The position numbers were made by a program, and so were the translations under genes. A DNA stretch of 64,000 bases. It comes from Oscillospiraceae bacterium (GTDB lineage: Bacteria > Bacillota > Clostridia > Saccharofermentanales > Fastidiosipilaceae). Of the stretch, positions 18,339 to 26,333 are shown piece by piece. Positions within the stretch are counted from its first letter, which is position 1. Each line of letters opens with the position of its first letter. The notes beneath the pieces are model-generated. The model did not search any database. It was not told where the DNA came from and saw only the letters and a program-made list of their open reading frames with translations. The stretch spans positions 1-64,000 of the forward strand of contig JAQWFM010000003.1 of the NCBI GenBank assembly GCA_028704415.1, read 5' to 3'.

Positions 18339-18901
18339 AGAACCATGACCTCACGTTCATCATCTGAGGGTGATTTAAGGATATGGCCTTCCATTTTATA
18401 TTTCTTTAAAATGAAATGGGTGCGGGTAGACAGCACCTCATCAATGACAGCAATCTTTTCAGACACAAAGTGGGAGACGTCCCTGAGGCTGTGCCCTTCA
18501 ACGGTCACCAGCAAGTCATAATCCCCGCTCATCAGGTAGCAGGAGTTCACCTCCGGGAAATTGTAAATCCGCTGGGCGATACGGTCAAAGCCCCGGTCCC
18601 GCTGCGGGGTTACTCTGACTTCAATCAGGCCGGTCACCGCTTCCCGGTCCCGTTTCATCCAGTCAATCAGAGCGCCATAGCCCAGGATGATCTGCTGTTT
18701 TTCCATCTGAGTGATCACTTCTTTAATTGCGGCAGTCTCCGTCCCCATCATGACCGCCAGTTCCTCCGGGCTAATCTTAGCGTTGTCTTTAAGCACCCGG
18801 AGGACCCGATCCTCCAGCCGGCTGTGATCCACGGCCGCTGAATTGGCCACGGCCGCAGCTGCCTGGGCCTGATTGTCCTGGTCTCGATTTTCTTTTGCCA
18901 T
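18335..18901 (-). CDS. Lrp/AsnC-family transcriptional regulator
   Basis: A 188-residue protein. After a poorly conserved Ala/Gln-rich N-terminus comes a winged helix-turn-helix (RVLKDNAKISPEELAVMMG) and then the RAM ligand-binding domain with GLIEVRVTPQRDRGFD and YLMSGDYDLLVTVEGHS. Lrp-type proteins sense amino acids. The start is the ATG at 18901 with TTGGAGGAT upstream, because the longer track start adds unrelated sequence. It is coupled to the aminotransferase, a common pairing, which suggests feedback on amino-acid metabolism. Confidence 0.9.
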   Translation of the reverse strand: MAKENRDQDNQAQAAAAVANSAAVDHSRLEDRVLRVLKDNAKISPEELAVMMGTETAAIKEVITQMEKQQIILGYGALIDWMKRDREAVTGLIEVRVTPQRDRGFDRIAQRIYNFPEVNSCYLMSGDYDLLVTVEGHSLRDVSHFVSEKIAVIDEVLSTRTHFILKKYKMEGHILKSPSDDEREVMVL

Positions 18902-18980
18902 AAGTTTATCCTCCAATAATATTTCGCCTGAGTGATATTTACGCGGACTTGAGCGAATGGCCGCCTGGCAGCACTTTCGC

Positions 18981-19802
18981 TCAGGTATCCGGCGAGTGAG
19001 GTGGCGAGCCGGTAATATCCTCAAACAGCTCCTTTTGCCGGTCTCTGGTGTACAGATAAAAACGGCTGATCTGCGGATGCCGGGAAAAGAAATAATAAAT
19101 CAGACCGATCAGTCGGCCGCGCATCAGCACGTACAGTGTTGCTAAAAATGCATATACCACCAGATAAACTAAGGTAAGCGATTCCGAAAATGACAGCAGC
19201 AGGCTTTCAGCCATAGAAGCCAGTAAAAACAGCAAGAAAAACAAGCCAAAAAAGAAGCCCTTGCGTTTGTGGCTCAAATCAGCCGAAGTCTGCATGGCCT
19301 GGCGCAGCGTAACGCGCTGATCGGCCAGGATCAACGGCGTCATAAACAGCATCAGAGTCAGAATGATCAGCGGGATCCAGAGTAAAAAAACGCTGAGCAG
19401 CGCCGGCACGATCAGCAGCAGCCCTAAGCCCAGGACCTGCGGTAAAACAACCGCCATGGCTTTCAGGCCTTTGACGGCGGGTAACCCCTGGCGTTCAGCG
19501 GTATAGGCGGAGGCATAAAAGAAGCTCAGCAAAAGGTTCAGGGCAAATTGCAGCAATCGCCAGCCCAGAAATATCAGGTTCCCGGTGCTGACCGGCGTGG
19601 GAAAGTTCGTGGTAACCACCGTGGTAGCCGGTACCAGTTCCCGGAGCAGATAACTTTGCAATGCAGAAAAGTCACTGTCGCCCGGGTTGTAAAAGCTGAA
19701 CAGCAGATTAATGCCCAGGGTCAGTAAAAAAAGCAGCTGAACCACCCGCTCTGACTTCATTTTATAGAATTTAAGAGACTCCAGAATAAAAATAAAGCTC
19801 AC
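18981..19802 (-). CDS. Polytopic membrane protein of unknown function
   Basis: 273 residues with about five or six hydrophobic segments: near the N-terminus, around 70-95, two long ones around 110-160, and two more around 185-235. The C-terminus is charged and cytoplasmic-looking. The pattern is reminiscent of DUF975-type membrane proteins, but no diagnostic motif was recognised. The chosen start is a GTG with a G-rich Shine-Dalgarno-like stretch. An ATG 14 codons later lacks one. It stands before the Lrp gene with an extended -10 promoter upstream. Confidence 0.7.
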   Translation of the reverse strand: MSFIFILESLKFYKMKSERVVQLLFLLTLGINLLFSFYNPGDSDFSALQSYLLRELVPATTVVTTNFPTPVSTGNLIFLGWRLLQFALNLLLSFFYASAYTAERQGLPAVKGLKAMAVVLPQVLGLGLLLIVPALLSVFLLWIPLIILTLMLFMTPLILADQRVTLRQAMQTSADLSHKRKGFFFGLFFLLFLLASMAESLLLSFSESLTLVYLVVYAFLATLYVLMRGRLIGLIYYFFSRHPQISRFYLYTRDRQKELFEDITGSPPHSPDT

Positions 19803-19853
19803 TTACGGCCCCCGACCTTTTGCTTAAACTTTGGCTAATCATCAATGTGATCC

Positions 19854-19859
19854 ATTATA
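19854..19859 (-). promoter_or_regulatory. Extended -10 promoter of the membrane protein gene
   Basis: The minus strand reads TGCTATAATGG, an extended -10 identical to the one before ileS. No good -35 lies 17 bases upstream. It may drive the long collinear run that follows. Confidence 0.55.
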
Positions 19860-20023
19860 GCATGTTTGAAATACTCTAAAACAGTCGCCAATATATTTAT
19901 GATCCGGGCCTTCCATTAACAGTCAGGTAAAAAATGGTCGCTCAGGCAATAACGTTTTTAGCAAGTTAAAGATGAGCTATTCAGGTAATGAATTTATTTT
20001 TACCATTTACCTAAAGAAAACGC

Positions 20024-20051
20024 TTGATATATTTTCAGTTTATGGTAATAT
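20024..20051 (+). promoter_or_regulatory. Promoter of the zinc-ribbon gene
   Basis: TTGATA followed after 16 bases by TAATAT on the plus strand. It gives an untranslated leader of about 110 bases before the AGGAGGT site. Confidence 0.6.
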
Positions 20052-20165
20052 GTAAACAACGGATTTGTCCTAGACTCAACTACCTACTATCCTGGTCTTT
20101 TCCTTGTACAGTACCGGTAACCACGTCTTCTAAGGCCGTCCGAATAAAAACAGGAGGTACAACCA

Positions 20166-20342
20166 ATGCCTGACAGGACTATTGTCTGCAAGGATTGTGG
20201 TGCCGAGTTTGTCTTTACTGAAGGTGAACAGGCTTTCTACAAGGAAAAGGGTTTTGAAAATGATCCCGTTCGTTGCCCGGATTGCCGTCGCGCTCGCAAG
20301 AATGCTCGCCGCTCACAGCAGAATGGTTATCAGAATTATTGA
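20166..20342 (+). CDS. 58-residue zinc-ribbon protein (zf_Tbcl type)
   Basis: Too short for the ORF track, but clear. ATG at 20166 with AGGAGGT seven bases upstream, 58 codons, TGA stop. Two CxxC pairs, CKDCGAEF and CPDCRRAR, form a treble-clef or ribbon zinc site, and between them lies EGEQAFYKEKGFENDPVRC, the hallmark of the probable zinc-ribbon family PF13451. The C-terminus is basic (RRARKNARRSQQN) and may bind nucleic acid. It is single, with its own promoter and a very strong terminator, which suggests high expression. The cellular role is not known. Confidence 0.88.
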   Translation: MPDRTIVCKDCGAEFVFTEGEQAFYKEKGFENDPVRCPDCRRARKNARRSQQNGYQNY

Positions 20343-20365
20343 TAACTGCTAAAGGTTAAGACCTG

Positions 20366-20399
20366 AGAAGCGCCGGATGCTTACGCATCCGGCGCTTCT
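20366..20399 (+). terminator. Strong intrinsic terminator after the zinc-ribbon gene
   Basis: A perfect fifteen-pair stem (AGAAGCGCCGGATGC with its complement) and a TTAC loop, followed by TATTTGTT. It lies between the plus-strand zinc-ribbon gene and the converging hom gene, and the A-rich 5' flank is too poor for clear action on the minus strand. Confidence 0.85.
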
Positions 20400-20487
20400 T
20401 ATTTGTTGACCCCGGAGCAGGTCCGGCTATGCCTGAACATAGCAATCAGGCCGGTTTAGCTCCGCTGATCCGGTCAGTCCGTATAAC

Positions 20488-21729
20488 TCAATCCAGCAGC
20501 CGCAGGACACCAACCTGATTTTTGGCAAGCCTGGCACCTAAAAAGGCCGCCAGATCAGCTTCACTTAAAAACCCGGTCTGACCTGCCACGACATAGCTCT
20601 GCCCATCGGTGCCCGTGGCAATGCCGGCTTTGAGCGTCTTAACGGCAGGCTCTGACCGTAACAGTTCAGCCGCCGCCTGATCCCGCGGATTCAGCGCCGC
20701 TTTAACCTGCTGCTGCTCCAGGTCAGCATAACGGTCCGGAGAGGCGCCGGTCTCCCAGCGTTCCGCGGTGGCCTGGGAAAACGGCGTCATGCAACAAGCC
20801 AGAATATCACCCACAATCGCGCTGGCAGTGGGCAGGGATCCTGCCCCGGGCCCATAAAAAGCAACATCATTGACGTATTCGCCATGCAATAAAACCAGGT
20901 TATACACCCCATGCACCGATGCCAAAAGGTGTGAGCGCGGGATCAGGCGCGGCGCCACAGACACCGCCAGACGGCCGTCAGCCTGCTCCCGCAAAGAAGC
21001 CACCAGCTTTATGACGCAGCCAAGCGCCTCCGCCAGATTGGCATCCGCCTGTGTCAGGGTGCTGATACCTTCCGTCAGGATCTGATCCGGGTTCAGATAG
21101 TCACCGGTAATCAGGTTGGTCAGGATCGCAATCTTTCGGCAGGCGTCAATCCCCTCTACGTCAGCCGTCGGATTTTTTTCCGCAAAACCCAGGGCTTGCG
21201 CTTGCTGCAAGGCGGTCTCAAAATCCAAACCGGCCTTTTCCATTTCAGACAGAATATAGTTGGTCGTTCCGTTGATGATGCCGTCCAGGCGGTCGATTTT
21301 ATTGGCTGCCAGGCATTCCCGGATGGGCTTAATCAGGGGAATACCTCCGCCGACGGCTGCTTCGTAATAATAATGAACGCCTTTTTCATAAGCCAGCTGC
21401 AAGAGTTCCACACCGTGAGTAGCAACCAGCTCTTTATTGGAAGTTACGACATGCTTGCCCTGACTTAAGGCCTGGCGGGTAAAGGACAGCGCCGCGCCGC
21501 AGCCACCAATGGTTTCACAGACCAGATCTATGTCTGAATCAGTAAAAACATCCTCCGCATTTTTGCTGGCCAGGGCGGCGTACGGCGCTTCCGTAATATC
21601 CTGGATGTCCAGAATGCGCTTCAGGACCACCGGCTGACCGGTTTCTTGTTCCAGCCGCCGCGCCTCCCTGAGCAAAATATGGCAAACGCCCTTGCCAACT
21701 ACGCCAAAACCTACAACTGCGATATTCAT
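20488..21729 (-). CDS. hom: Homoserine dehydrogenase
   Basis: Reduces aspartate semialdehyde to homoserine for threonine and methionine synthesis. N-terminal Rossmann motif VVGFGVVGKG, catalytic-domain motifs VVTSNKELVA, YEAAVGGGIPLIKPI and GIINGTTNYIL, and a C-terminal segment that is probably the ACT-like regulatory domain. I use the ATG at 21729 with GGTGGGG upstream rather than the GTG four codons earlier, giving 413 residues. It is 40 bases downstream of the ACT-domain gene, with which it forms a two-gene unit. Confidence 0.95.
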   Translation of the reverse strand: MNIAVVGFGVVGKGVCHILLREARRLEQETGQPVVLKRILDIQDITEAPYAALASKNAEDVFTDSDIDLVCETIGGCGAALSFTRQALSQGKHVVTSNKELVATHGVELLQLAYEKGVHYYYEAAVGGGIPLIKPIRECLAANKIDRLDGIINGTTNYILSEMEKAGLDFETALQQAQALGFAEKNPTADVEGIDACRKIAILTNLITGDYLNPDQILTEGISTLTQADANLAEALGCVIKLVASLREQADGRLAVSVAPRLIPRSHLLASVHGVYNLVLLHGEYVNDVAFYGPGAGSLPTASAIVGDILACCMTPFSQATAERWETGASPDRYADLEQQQVKAALNPRDQAAAELLRSEPAVKTLKAGIATGTDGQSYVVAGQTGFLSEADLAAFLGARLAKNQVGVLRLLD

Positions 21730-21769
21730 TAACCCCACCACTTTCTATCTGACTAAGCTTCTATTTGAT

Positions 21770-22228
21770 TCAGCCCAGGCTGCCGCCTGCTAAAATCCGA
21801 TGCTGCAACACGCCGTTAATCCGGCCGAGCCGGTTCATCAGTTCCTCCAAAGGACAATTCATAGACCGGGTTTCCATAGAAATCGTCACATCGGCCAGAC
21901 TATTTACCGGGATGCCCTGATTGATCGTCAGGACATTAGCGCTGGCTTCAGCCAGACATTGACTAATACCGGCCAAAATGCCCGGAAAATTCTCAATAAC
22001 GAAGACCATAGTAATGACGTGCCCTTCAGTAGTTTCATAAAACGGCCTGATAGCATCACGGTATTTGTAATAGGCACTGCGAGAAAGACCAGCCTGGCGG
22101 ACGGCATCATTGACTGAATGGGCCTCCCCCGAATTAAGCATGCGCTTGACTTGCATGACTTTGAGAAAGACATCAGGGAGTACCGCAGCCTTAACCAGAT
22201 AATATTCATCTTCCCTTTTTAAACGCAT
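21770..22228 (-). CDS. ACT-domain protein, PheB-like
   Basis: 152 residues from an ATG at 22228 with GAGGAGA upstream. The track ORF starts far too early, inside rdgB. The N-terminal half has a helix-turn-helix-like segment (NDAVRQAGLSRSAYYKYRDAI), and the C-terminal half is an ACT domain (VITMVFVIENFPGILAGISQCLAEA, then LTINQGIP). This layout matches the UPF0735/PheB family often found beside hom or chorismate genes in Firmicutes. It probably binds an amino acid and regulates. A palindromic operator-like site lies just before it. Confidence 0.85.
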   Translation of the reverse strand: MRLKREDEYYLVKAAVLPDVFLKVMQVKRMLNSGEAHSVNDAVRQAGLSRSAYYKYRDAIRPFYETTEGHVITMVFVIENFPGILAGISQCLAEASANVLTINQGIPVNSLADVTISMETRSMNCPLEELMNRLGRINGVLQHRILAGGSLG

Positions 22229-22268
22229 AGCCAATCTCCTCTGGTCTGAGCCAGCTCTGTCCGTATCG

Positions 22269-22286
22269 GGTGCACATTTGTGCACC
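22269..22286. promoter_or_regulatory. Palindromic operator-like site before the ACT-domain-hom unit
   Basis: GGTGCACA-TT-TGTGCACC, with perfect eight-base arms and a two-base centre. It lies a few bases downstream of the -10 box, over the expected transcription start, where a repressor would block initiation. Confidence 0.5.
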
Positions 22287-22291
22287 TGGTT

Positions 22292-22321
22292 ACTATAACA
22301 CGAAGCAGTCAAAAACGTAAA
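22292..22321 (-). promoter_or_regulatory. Promoter of the ACT-domain-hom unit
   Basis: On the minus strand TTTACG (22316-22321), 18 bases, then TATAGT (22292-22297). The match is moderate. It begins right after the rdgB stop codon. Confidence 0.45.
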
Positions 22322-22325
22322 GGCT

Positions 22326-22928
22326 TTACAGCCTGTCTCTGAGGCAGGAAATAATGCCTTCAAGAGCATGGGCGCGGTGGGATATTCTTTTTTTGACTGC
22401 CGGATCCAATTCAGCCATGGTAAGGTTATACTGCGGCAGATAAAAAATGGGGTCATAACCAAAGCCATTGGAGCCCTGAGCCTGAGGCGCAATCACCCCG
22501 GCTACCTGGCCCTGACTCACAAAGAGCTGACCTGCCGGTGAAATTAAAACCATCACGCAAACAAAGGCGGCCTGCCGGTCACTGGAGCCGGAAGCGGCCA
22601 GTTCCCGCTCCAGTTGTCTGAATTTTTCCGGGTAAGGCACGTCACCGGCATAGCGCGCGGAATAAATGCCCGGCCGGCCCTGCAAAGCATTAACACATAA
22701 GCCCGAATCATCGGCCAGTACCCAGGCTTCCGGACAGCGTGCTTTAATGTAGCGGGCTTTTATCTCCGCATTTTCCTGGAACGTCAGGCCGGTTTCTGCC
22801 GGTTCCTCAGTGCAACCGGCTTCGGCGGCCGAGCAAAGCTTTAGCGGCGGCAGCCCGGCCGCTTGCAGGACGGTCTCGATTTCACTTACTTTATGCTGAT
22901 TATGCGTGGCAACAATTAAAGTCTGCAT
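22326..22928 (-). CDS. rdgB: dITP/XTP pyrophosphatase (RdgB/HAM1)
   Basis: Removes non-canonical purine triphosphates from the nucleotide pool. The N-terminal LIVATHNQHKVSEI, the catalytic ADDSGLCVNAL, the GRPGIYSARYAG loop and GSNGFGYDPIFYLP identify the family. Its 200 residues are typical. GGAGGT precedes the ATG. The gene follows the rRNA methyltransferase on the same strand with a short gap. Confidence 0.96.
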   Translation of the reverse strand: MQTLIVATHNQHKVSEIETVLQAAGLPPLKLCSAAEAGCTEEPAETGLTFQENAEIKARYIKARCPEAWVLADDSGLCVNALQGRPGIYSARYAGDVPYPEKFRQLERELAASGSSDRQAAFVCVMVLISPAGQLFVSQGQVAGVIAPQAQGSNGFGYDPIFYLPQYNLTMAELDPAVKKRISHRAHALEGIISCLRDRL

Positions 22929-22993
22929 GGGACTTACCTCCTCCGTAAATGCCCGGCCGATACAGCCAGGGCCAAAACCCTGCTAAGCTGCTT

Positions 22994-24553
22994 TCAGCTG
23001 CGCCAGCCGGGCGGGAACAGATTTTTAGCGTAGCTGCCCTGACCTGGCTGCAGCCAGGTCAGGGGATAACCTGCCGCAAACACTGGTACAAACGCTGACG
23101 GCTTCCCCTGCCGCAGCTTTTGCCGTTCGGCTTCACTCAGGGGCACACTGCTGCCGCCCTGCACAGCAGTAATCCGGGGATCCGCAGCAGTCCAGTCCAG
23201 GGCCTGCGCAAAATAGCTCCGCGGCAAAGCCAGCAATAAGCTGTGCGAAGGCCGGAAACTAAGCGCCGGGGCCAGGCCGTGGCGTTTAGGTCTGTCCAGG
23301 GTCCGCGTTCGCTGCCCTAATGACTTGATATCGCCCAAATAAAGTCCGGTTTTAAGCAGATGCAGCGCACCTGCTACAGGCAAAACCGGCGGCCATAGAT
23401 GCAGATGATTGCCCGTCAGACGGCCATACTGGCTTAACTGCAGCCTTAACAGCTGCAAAGCCCGGGGCCTCAGCAAAGGTGCCGCAACCTCCATGACGGC
23501 CTGACAAACCGCCTGTCCTGGCGGCGAAGCCGGCGCAGGCGGTTCCGCGGGTTTTGCCGTAACGGTATAGGCTGCCTGAGGGTCATTTTGCAGTAAAGCC
23601 GCAAAATGGCCCTCCCCGCCGCTATCTCCCGGCCAGATTCGCACACAAAGTGACGTATCTGCGGTTAAATCCGGCAGTACAGCGCCCGGACTAAGCCGGC
23701 AGCCCCCGGGCAGTCGCCGGGCTGCCGGCAGCAGACGCAACTCCGGATGCCGCTGCAGCAGGGCAGCAATCTGCCGTTCATTTTCATCCGGATTAAACGT
23801 ACAGGTAGAATACAGCAGTTCACCACCCGGCTTGAGTAAGCCGACCGCGCTGTCCAGGATGCTTTGCTGCAGGGATGAAACAGACGCACTGCCATACGCC
23901 TCCCAGGCCCCGGTAGCTTTGTGGTCGCGTCTGAACATCCCCTCTCCCGAGCACGGCGCGTCAACTAATACTTTATCAAAGCGCTGCGGCCACAATGCTG
24001 CCAGTTTCTCCGGAGAGGCATTACTGACTACACAGTTTCTCACCCCCTGCTGCTCCAGGTTACGCAACAGGACCCGGGCGCGGTTATCGTTAATTTCATT
24101 GGCAACCAGGCAACCCCGGTGACGCAAATCCGCGGCCAGGCGCAGGCTCTTGCCGCCCGGGGCCGCGCACAGATCCAGCACCAGCTGCCCCGGCTGTGCC
24201 TGCAGCAGTACAGCCGGCAGCATGGCGGAGGGCTCCTGAATATAAAACAGGCCCAATTTATGAGCTAACGTCAGCGCGGGGCGCGTGCCGGGTGCAAAAA
24301 AGCAGCCATCATTGCACCAGGGAACCGGTTTCAGGCTAAAAGCATCCGGATCCAGCCCTTCCTGCCGCCAGCATTCTGCCAGTTTTTGCCAGGCGCGCGC
24401 GGCCAGGGCGCCAGTCTTCAGCCGGTTTACCCGCAGCCCGCTCTGCGAGGCGTCAGCAAAGCTTGCCAAAAAAGCCTCCAGTTGAGCCGGCGGGTAGTTG
24501 GCCTGTTGGAAAAAGGTCTGCATGGAGGAGATAAAAGCCGCGGGCAATTGCAT
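22994..24553 (-). CDS. 16S rRNA m5C methyltransferase, RsmF/RsmB (NOL1/NOP2/Sun) family
   Basis: Residues about 100-310 carry the SAM-dependent methyltransferase core: LVLDLCAAPGGKSLRLA, FDKVLVDAPCSGEGMFRRD with the PC catalytic motif, and LLYSTCTFNPDENERQI with the second catalytic cysteine in TCTF. The C-terminal half (from about 320) resembles the RsmF-type extension with a PUA-like end (LPRSYFAQALDW, GYPLTWLQPGQGSYAKNLFPPGW). The length of 519 residues fits RsmF better than RsmB. The exact target cytosine is not determinable from reading. Confidence 0.88.
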   Translation of the reverse strand: MQLPAAFISSMQTFFQQANYPPAQLEAFLASFADASQSGLRVNRLKTGALAARAWQKLAECWRQEGLDPDAFSLKPVPWCNDGCFFAPGTRPALTLAHKLGLFYIQEPSAMLPAVLLQAQPGQLVLDLCAAPGGKSLRLAADLRHRGCLVANEINDNRARVLLRNLEQQGVRNCVVSNASPEKLAALWPQRFDKVLVDAPCSGEGMFRRDHKATGAWEAYGSASVSSLQQSILDSAVGLLKPGGELLYSTCTFNPDENERQIAALLQRHPELRLLPAARRLPGGCRLSPGAVLPDLTADTSLCVRIWPGDSGGEGHFAALLQNDPQAAYTVTAKPAEPPAPASPPGQAVCQAVMEVAAPLLRPRALQLLRLQLSQYGRLTGNHLHLWPPVLPVAGALHLLKTGLYLGDIKSLGQRTRTLDRPKRHGLAPALSFRPSHSLLLALPRSYFAQALDWTAADPRITAVQGGSSVPLSEAERQKLRQGKPSAFVPVFAAGYPLTWLQPGQGSYAKNLFPPGWRS

Positions 24554-24569
24554 GGGCTAAGCTCACTTT

Positions 24570-26330
24570 CTATAGTTGAAAATGGTACGCCAGTCTAAAT
24601 GACGCCCGTCTGATCGTGCTCAGCGCAAAAGGGTCCGGCAGCCTGGCCGTTTGCAGAGCTTCATCCCAGGTTTCCCGGTTAATGGCATGGACAAAGCGCA
24701 GATAAGCGGCAAAGCCCGAACGTAGATTAACCCGGCATTGGTCCCAGAGGGTCAGACTGCTGACCGCAGCCAGCAACGGGGGCAGGTAAGCCAAAGGAGC
24801 CGCAAAGAGGCTGCAGGAGCCGTGCCACCCGTTGGCCTGGCTTTGTAACCAGGCACTGTCGGCAGCTTTTTCCGGATAGTAACGGACCAGGAGGCTAAGC
24901 CAAAGATCCTGACGGGCTAAAACCGTTTGATTGGCATCATTAAAGCAGGCCAGCTCAAAAGCGGTCAGCAAGGCGGCCTTGAGCAACGTCTGGATCGTTT
25001 CAGCCAGCCAGCCATCAAGCAGCTGGCGTGCGGTTTTATTGTCCGGCTCGGCTTGCAGCCAGTCAGCAAACAGCACCGCGGCCGCCAAACCGCGTAAAAA
25101 ACAAGCCTCAGGATAGGAGGCCGGAAAGCCCAGGCTACAGCCCGTTAAGCCCTGATCAGAAGCGCGCAGATAACCATACGCCAGACAGAGATCCAGGATC
25201 TTGGCAATGCTGTTATCCGGCCGGCTAAAATCCAGAACCACCCGCGGCAGCCGGCCCGCAGCGCCTTCCCCCACCCAGGCGGCCGGACCGGCTGCGCTGA
25301 GATCAGCTGTAACCAGGCTGAGATAACCTTTATTCCGAGCGATTTGCCATAGCTTTCCGTCACTCCATGGCGGCCCAAAACGCTGGTCTGCCCAGGCAAT
25401 AAACCGTTCCGGTTGGTTCAAAAAGTCAGGCCCGGCCGCAGCCGGCGCCTCCGGGTGCTGCCTTAACGCCGCAGCTAAAGGTATCAGCCAGCGCTCCAGT
25501 TCCTGCAAAAAACCTGACAGTTGCCCGGCCGTAACCCGGGGCAGCTCCATTTCGGCCAGGCAAAGACTCAGGCCGTCATTAAAGCCCAGCTTTTGGGCAT
25601 ATAATTGCCGGCAAGCCAGCAGTTCCGTATATTCATGATCATAAAGCAGCTGCATTTCACCCGGTTGAACCGGTTGCCGCAAATAATCAAATAACTGCCT
25701 GACCCGCAGGCGTTTTAGTCCACTGCCCGGCTGCGTCAAAGCCTTAAAGCAATCGGCTCTGCCGCGATCCGGCTTATCCAGGCTATTCCAATAGGCCAGG
25801 ACCGCGGTCTGGAGAGCCATGCGTTCCGCCGCGGCCGCAGGATCCGTCAGGCTGACGGCATTTTGCAGCCGCAGCAGCGGTCGCGAACCAATCTGTAAAG
25901 CCAATTGATACAGGTCCCGTGAGGTTAAAATCCGGGACAGGCACCCTACACGCTTAACCTCTGCCTGATCCGCCTGACTTAACAAATCATGACCGGCCGC
26001 CGCGGCCGGCCGGGGGCAGCCGCAGATCTCAGGGTGGTAGCCCCCCGTCAGCAGGGTCTCGGCCTGCTGGCTGACAGCATAAGTCAGCTGATCCCAGTCA
26101 TGGCTGAACCGGACCAGACAAGCCGTTTCCGCCTGGCTGGCGGCAGCCTGGGCCAAGGCCCGTTCAAAACGATTCAGCAAATCCTCAGCCTTTTTACCGG
26201 CATTCGGCAACAGGGCCGGTCGGCCGCCTCCCGGAATAAAAGCCTCCGGACCGGCCGCCTCCTGATAGCGCGGCACAGCAGCCCAGTCCGGCGTATAGGC
26301 ACTGTCTGCGGGTTGTTCAGCAGCAGTCAT
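24570..26330 (-). CDS. Degenerate M3-peptidase-like protein, probably not a peptidase
   Basis: 586 residues, not a clean member of any family I recognise. Its outline matches M3 oligopeptidases (PepF/thimet type): a helical N-terminus, a central DHEYTELLACRQLYAQKLGFNDGL block like the family's lead-in helix, and a C-terminal ELACFNDANQTVLARQDLW...YYPE like the end of M3 enzymes. Where the family has its HEFGHA zinc motif, the protein reads ILDLCLAYGY (about 378-387), so both histidines and the catalytic glutamate are missing, and the third ligand region is FPASYPEACFLRGL. If the homology is right, it is a pseudo-enzyme. ATG at 26330 with AGGA upstream, three bases after the argS stop. Confidence 0.5.
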   Translation of the reverse strand: MTAAEQPADSAYTPDWAAVPRYQEAAGPEAFIPGGGRPALLPNAGKKAEDLLNRFERALAQAAASQAETACLVRFSHDWDQLTYAVSQQAETLLTGGYHPEICGCPRPAAAAGHDLLSQADQAEVKRVGCLSRILTSRDLYQLALQIGSRPLLRLQNAVSLTDPAAAAERMALQTAVLAYWNSLDKPDRGRADCFKALTQPGSGLKRLRVRQLFDYLRQPVQPGEMQLLYDHEYTELLACRQLYAQKLGFNDGLSLCLAEMELPRVTAGQLSGFLQELERWLIPLAAALRQHPEAPAAAGPDFLNQPERFIAWADQRFGPPWSDGKLWQIARNKGYLSLVTADLSAAGPAAWVGEGAAGRLPRVVLDFSRPDNSIAKILDLCLAYGYLRASDQGLTGCSLGFPASYPEACFLRGLAAAVLFADWLQAEPDNKTARQLLDGWLAETIQTLLKAALLTAFELACFNDANQTVLARQDLWLSLLVRYYPEKAADSAWLQSQANGWHGSCSLFAAPLAYLPPLLAAVSSLTLWDQCRVNLRSGFAAYLRFVHAINRETWDEALQTARLPDPFALSTIRRASFRLAYHFQL

Positions 26331-26333
26331 CGC

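Larger units (their letters stand above)
19803..20165 (+). other. Divergent AT-rich control region between membrane protein and zinc-ribbon gene
   Basis: About 360 bases without a gene. It holds an extended -10 promoter on the minus strand and a -35/-10 pair on the plus strand (both listed), then a leader of around 110 bases before the zinc-ribbon ORF. I saw no recognisable riboswitch or small RNA. Confidence 0.6.
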
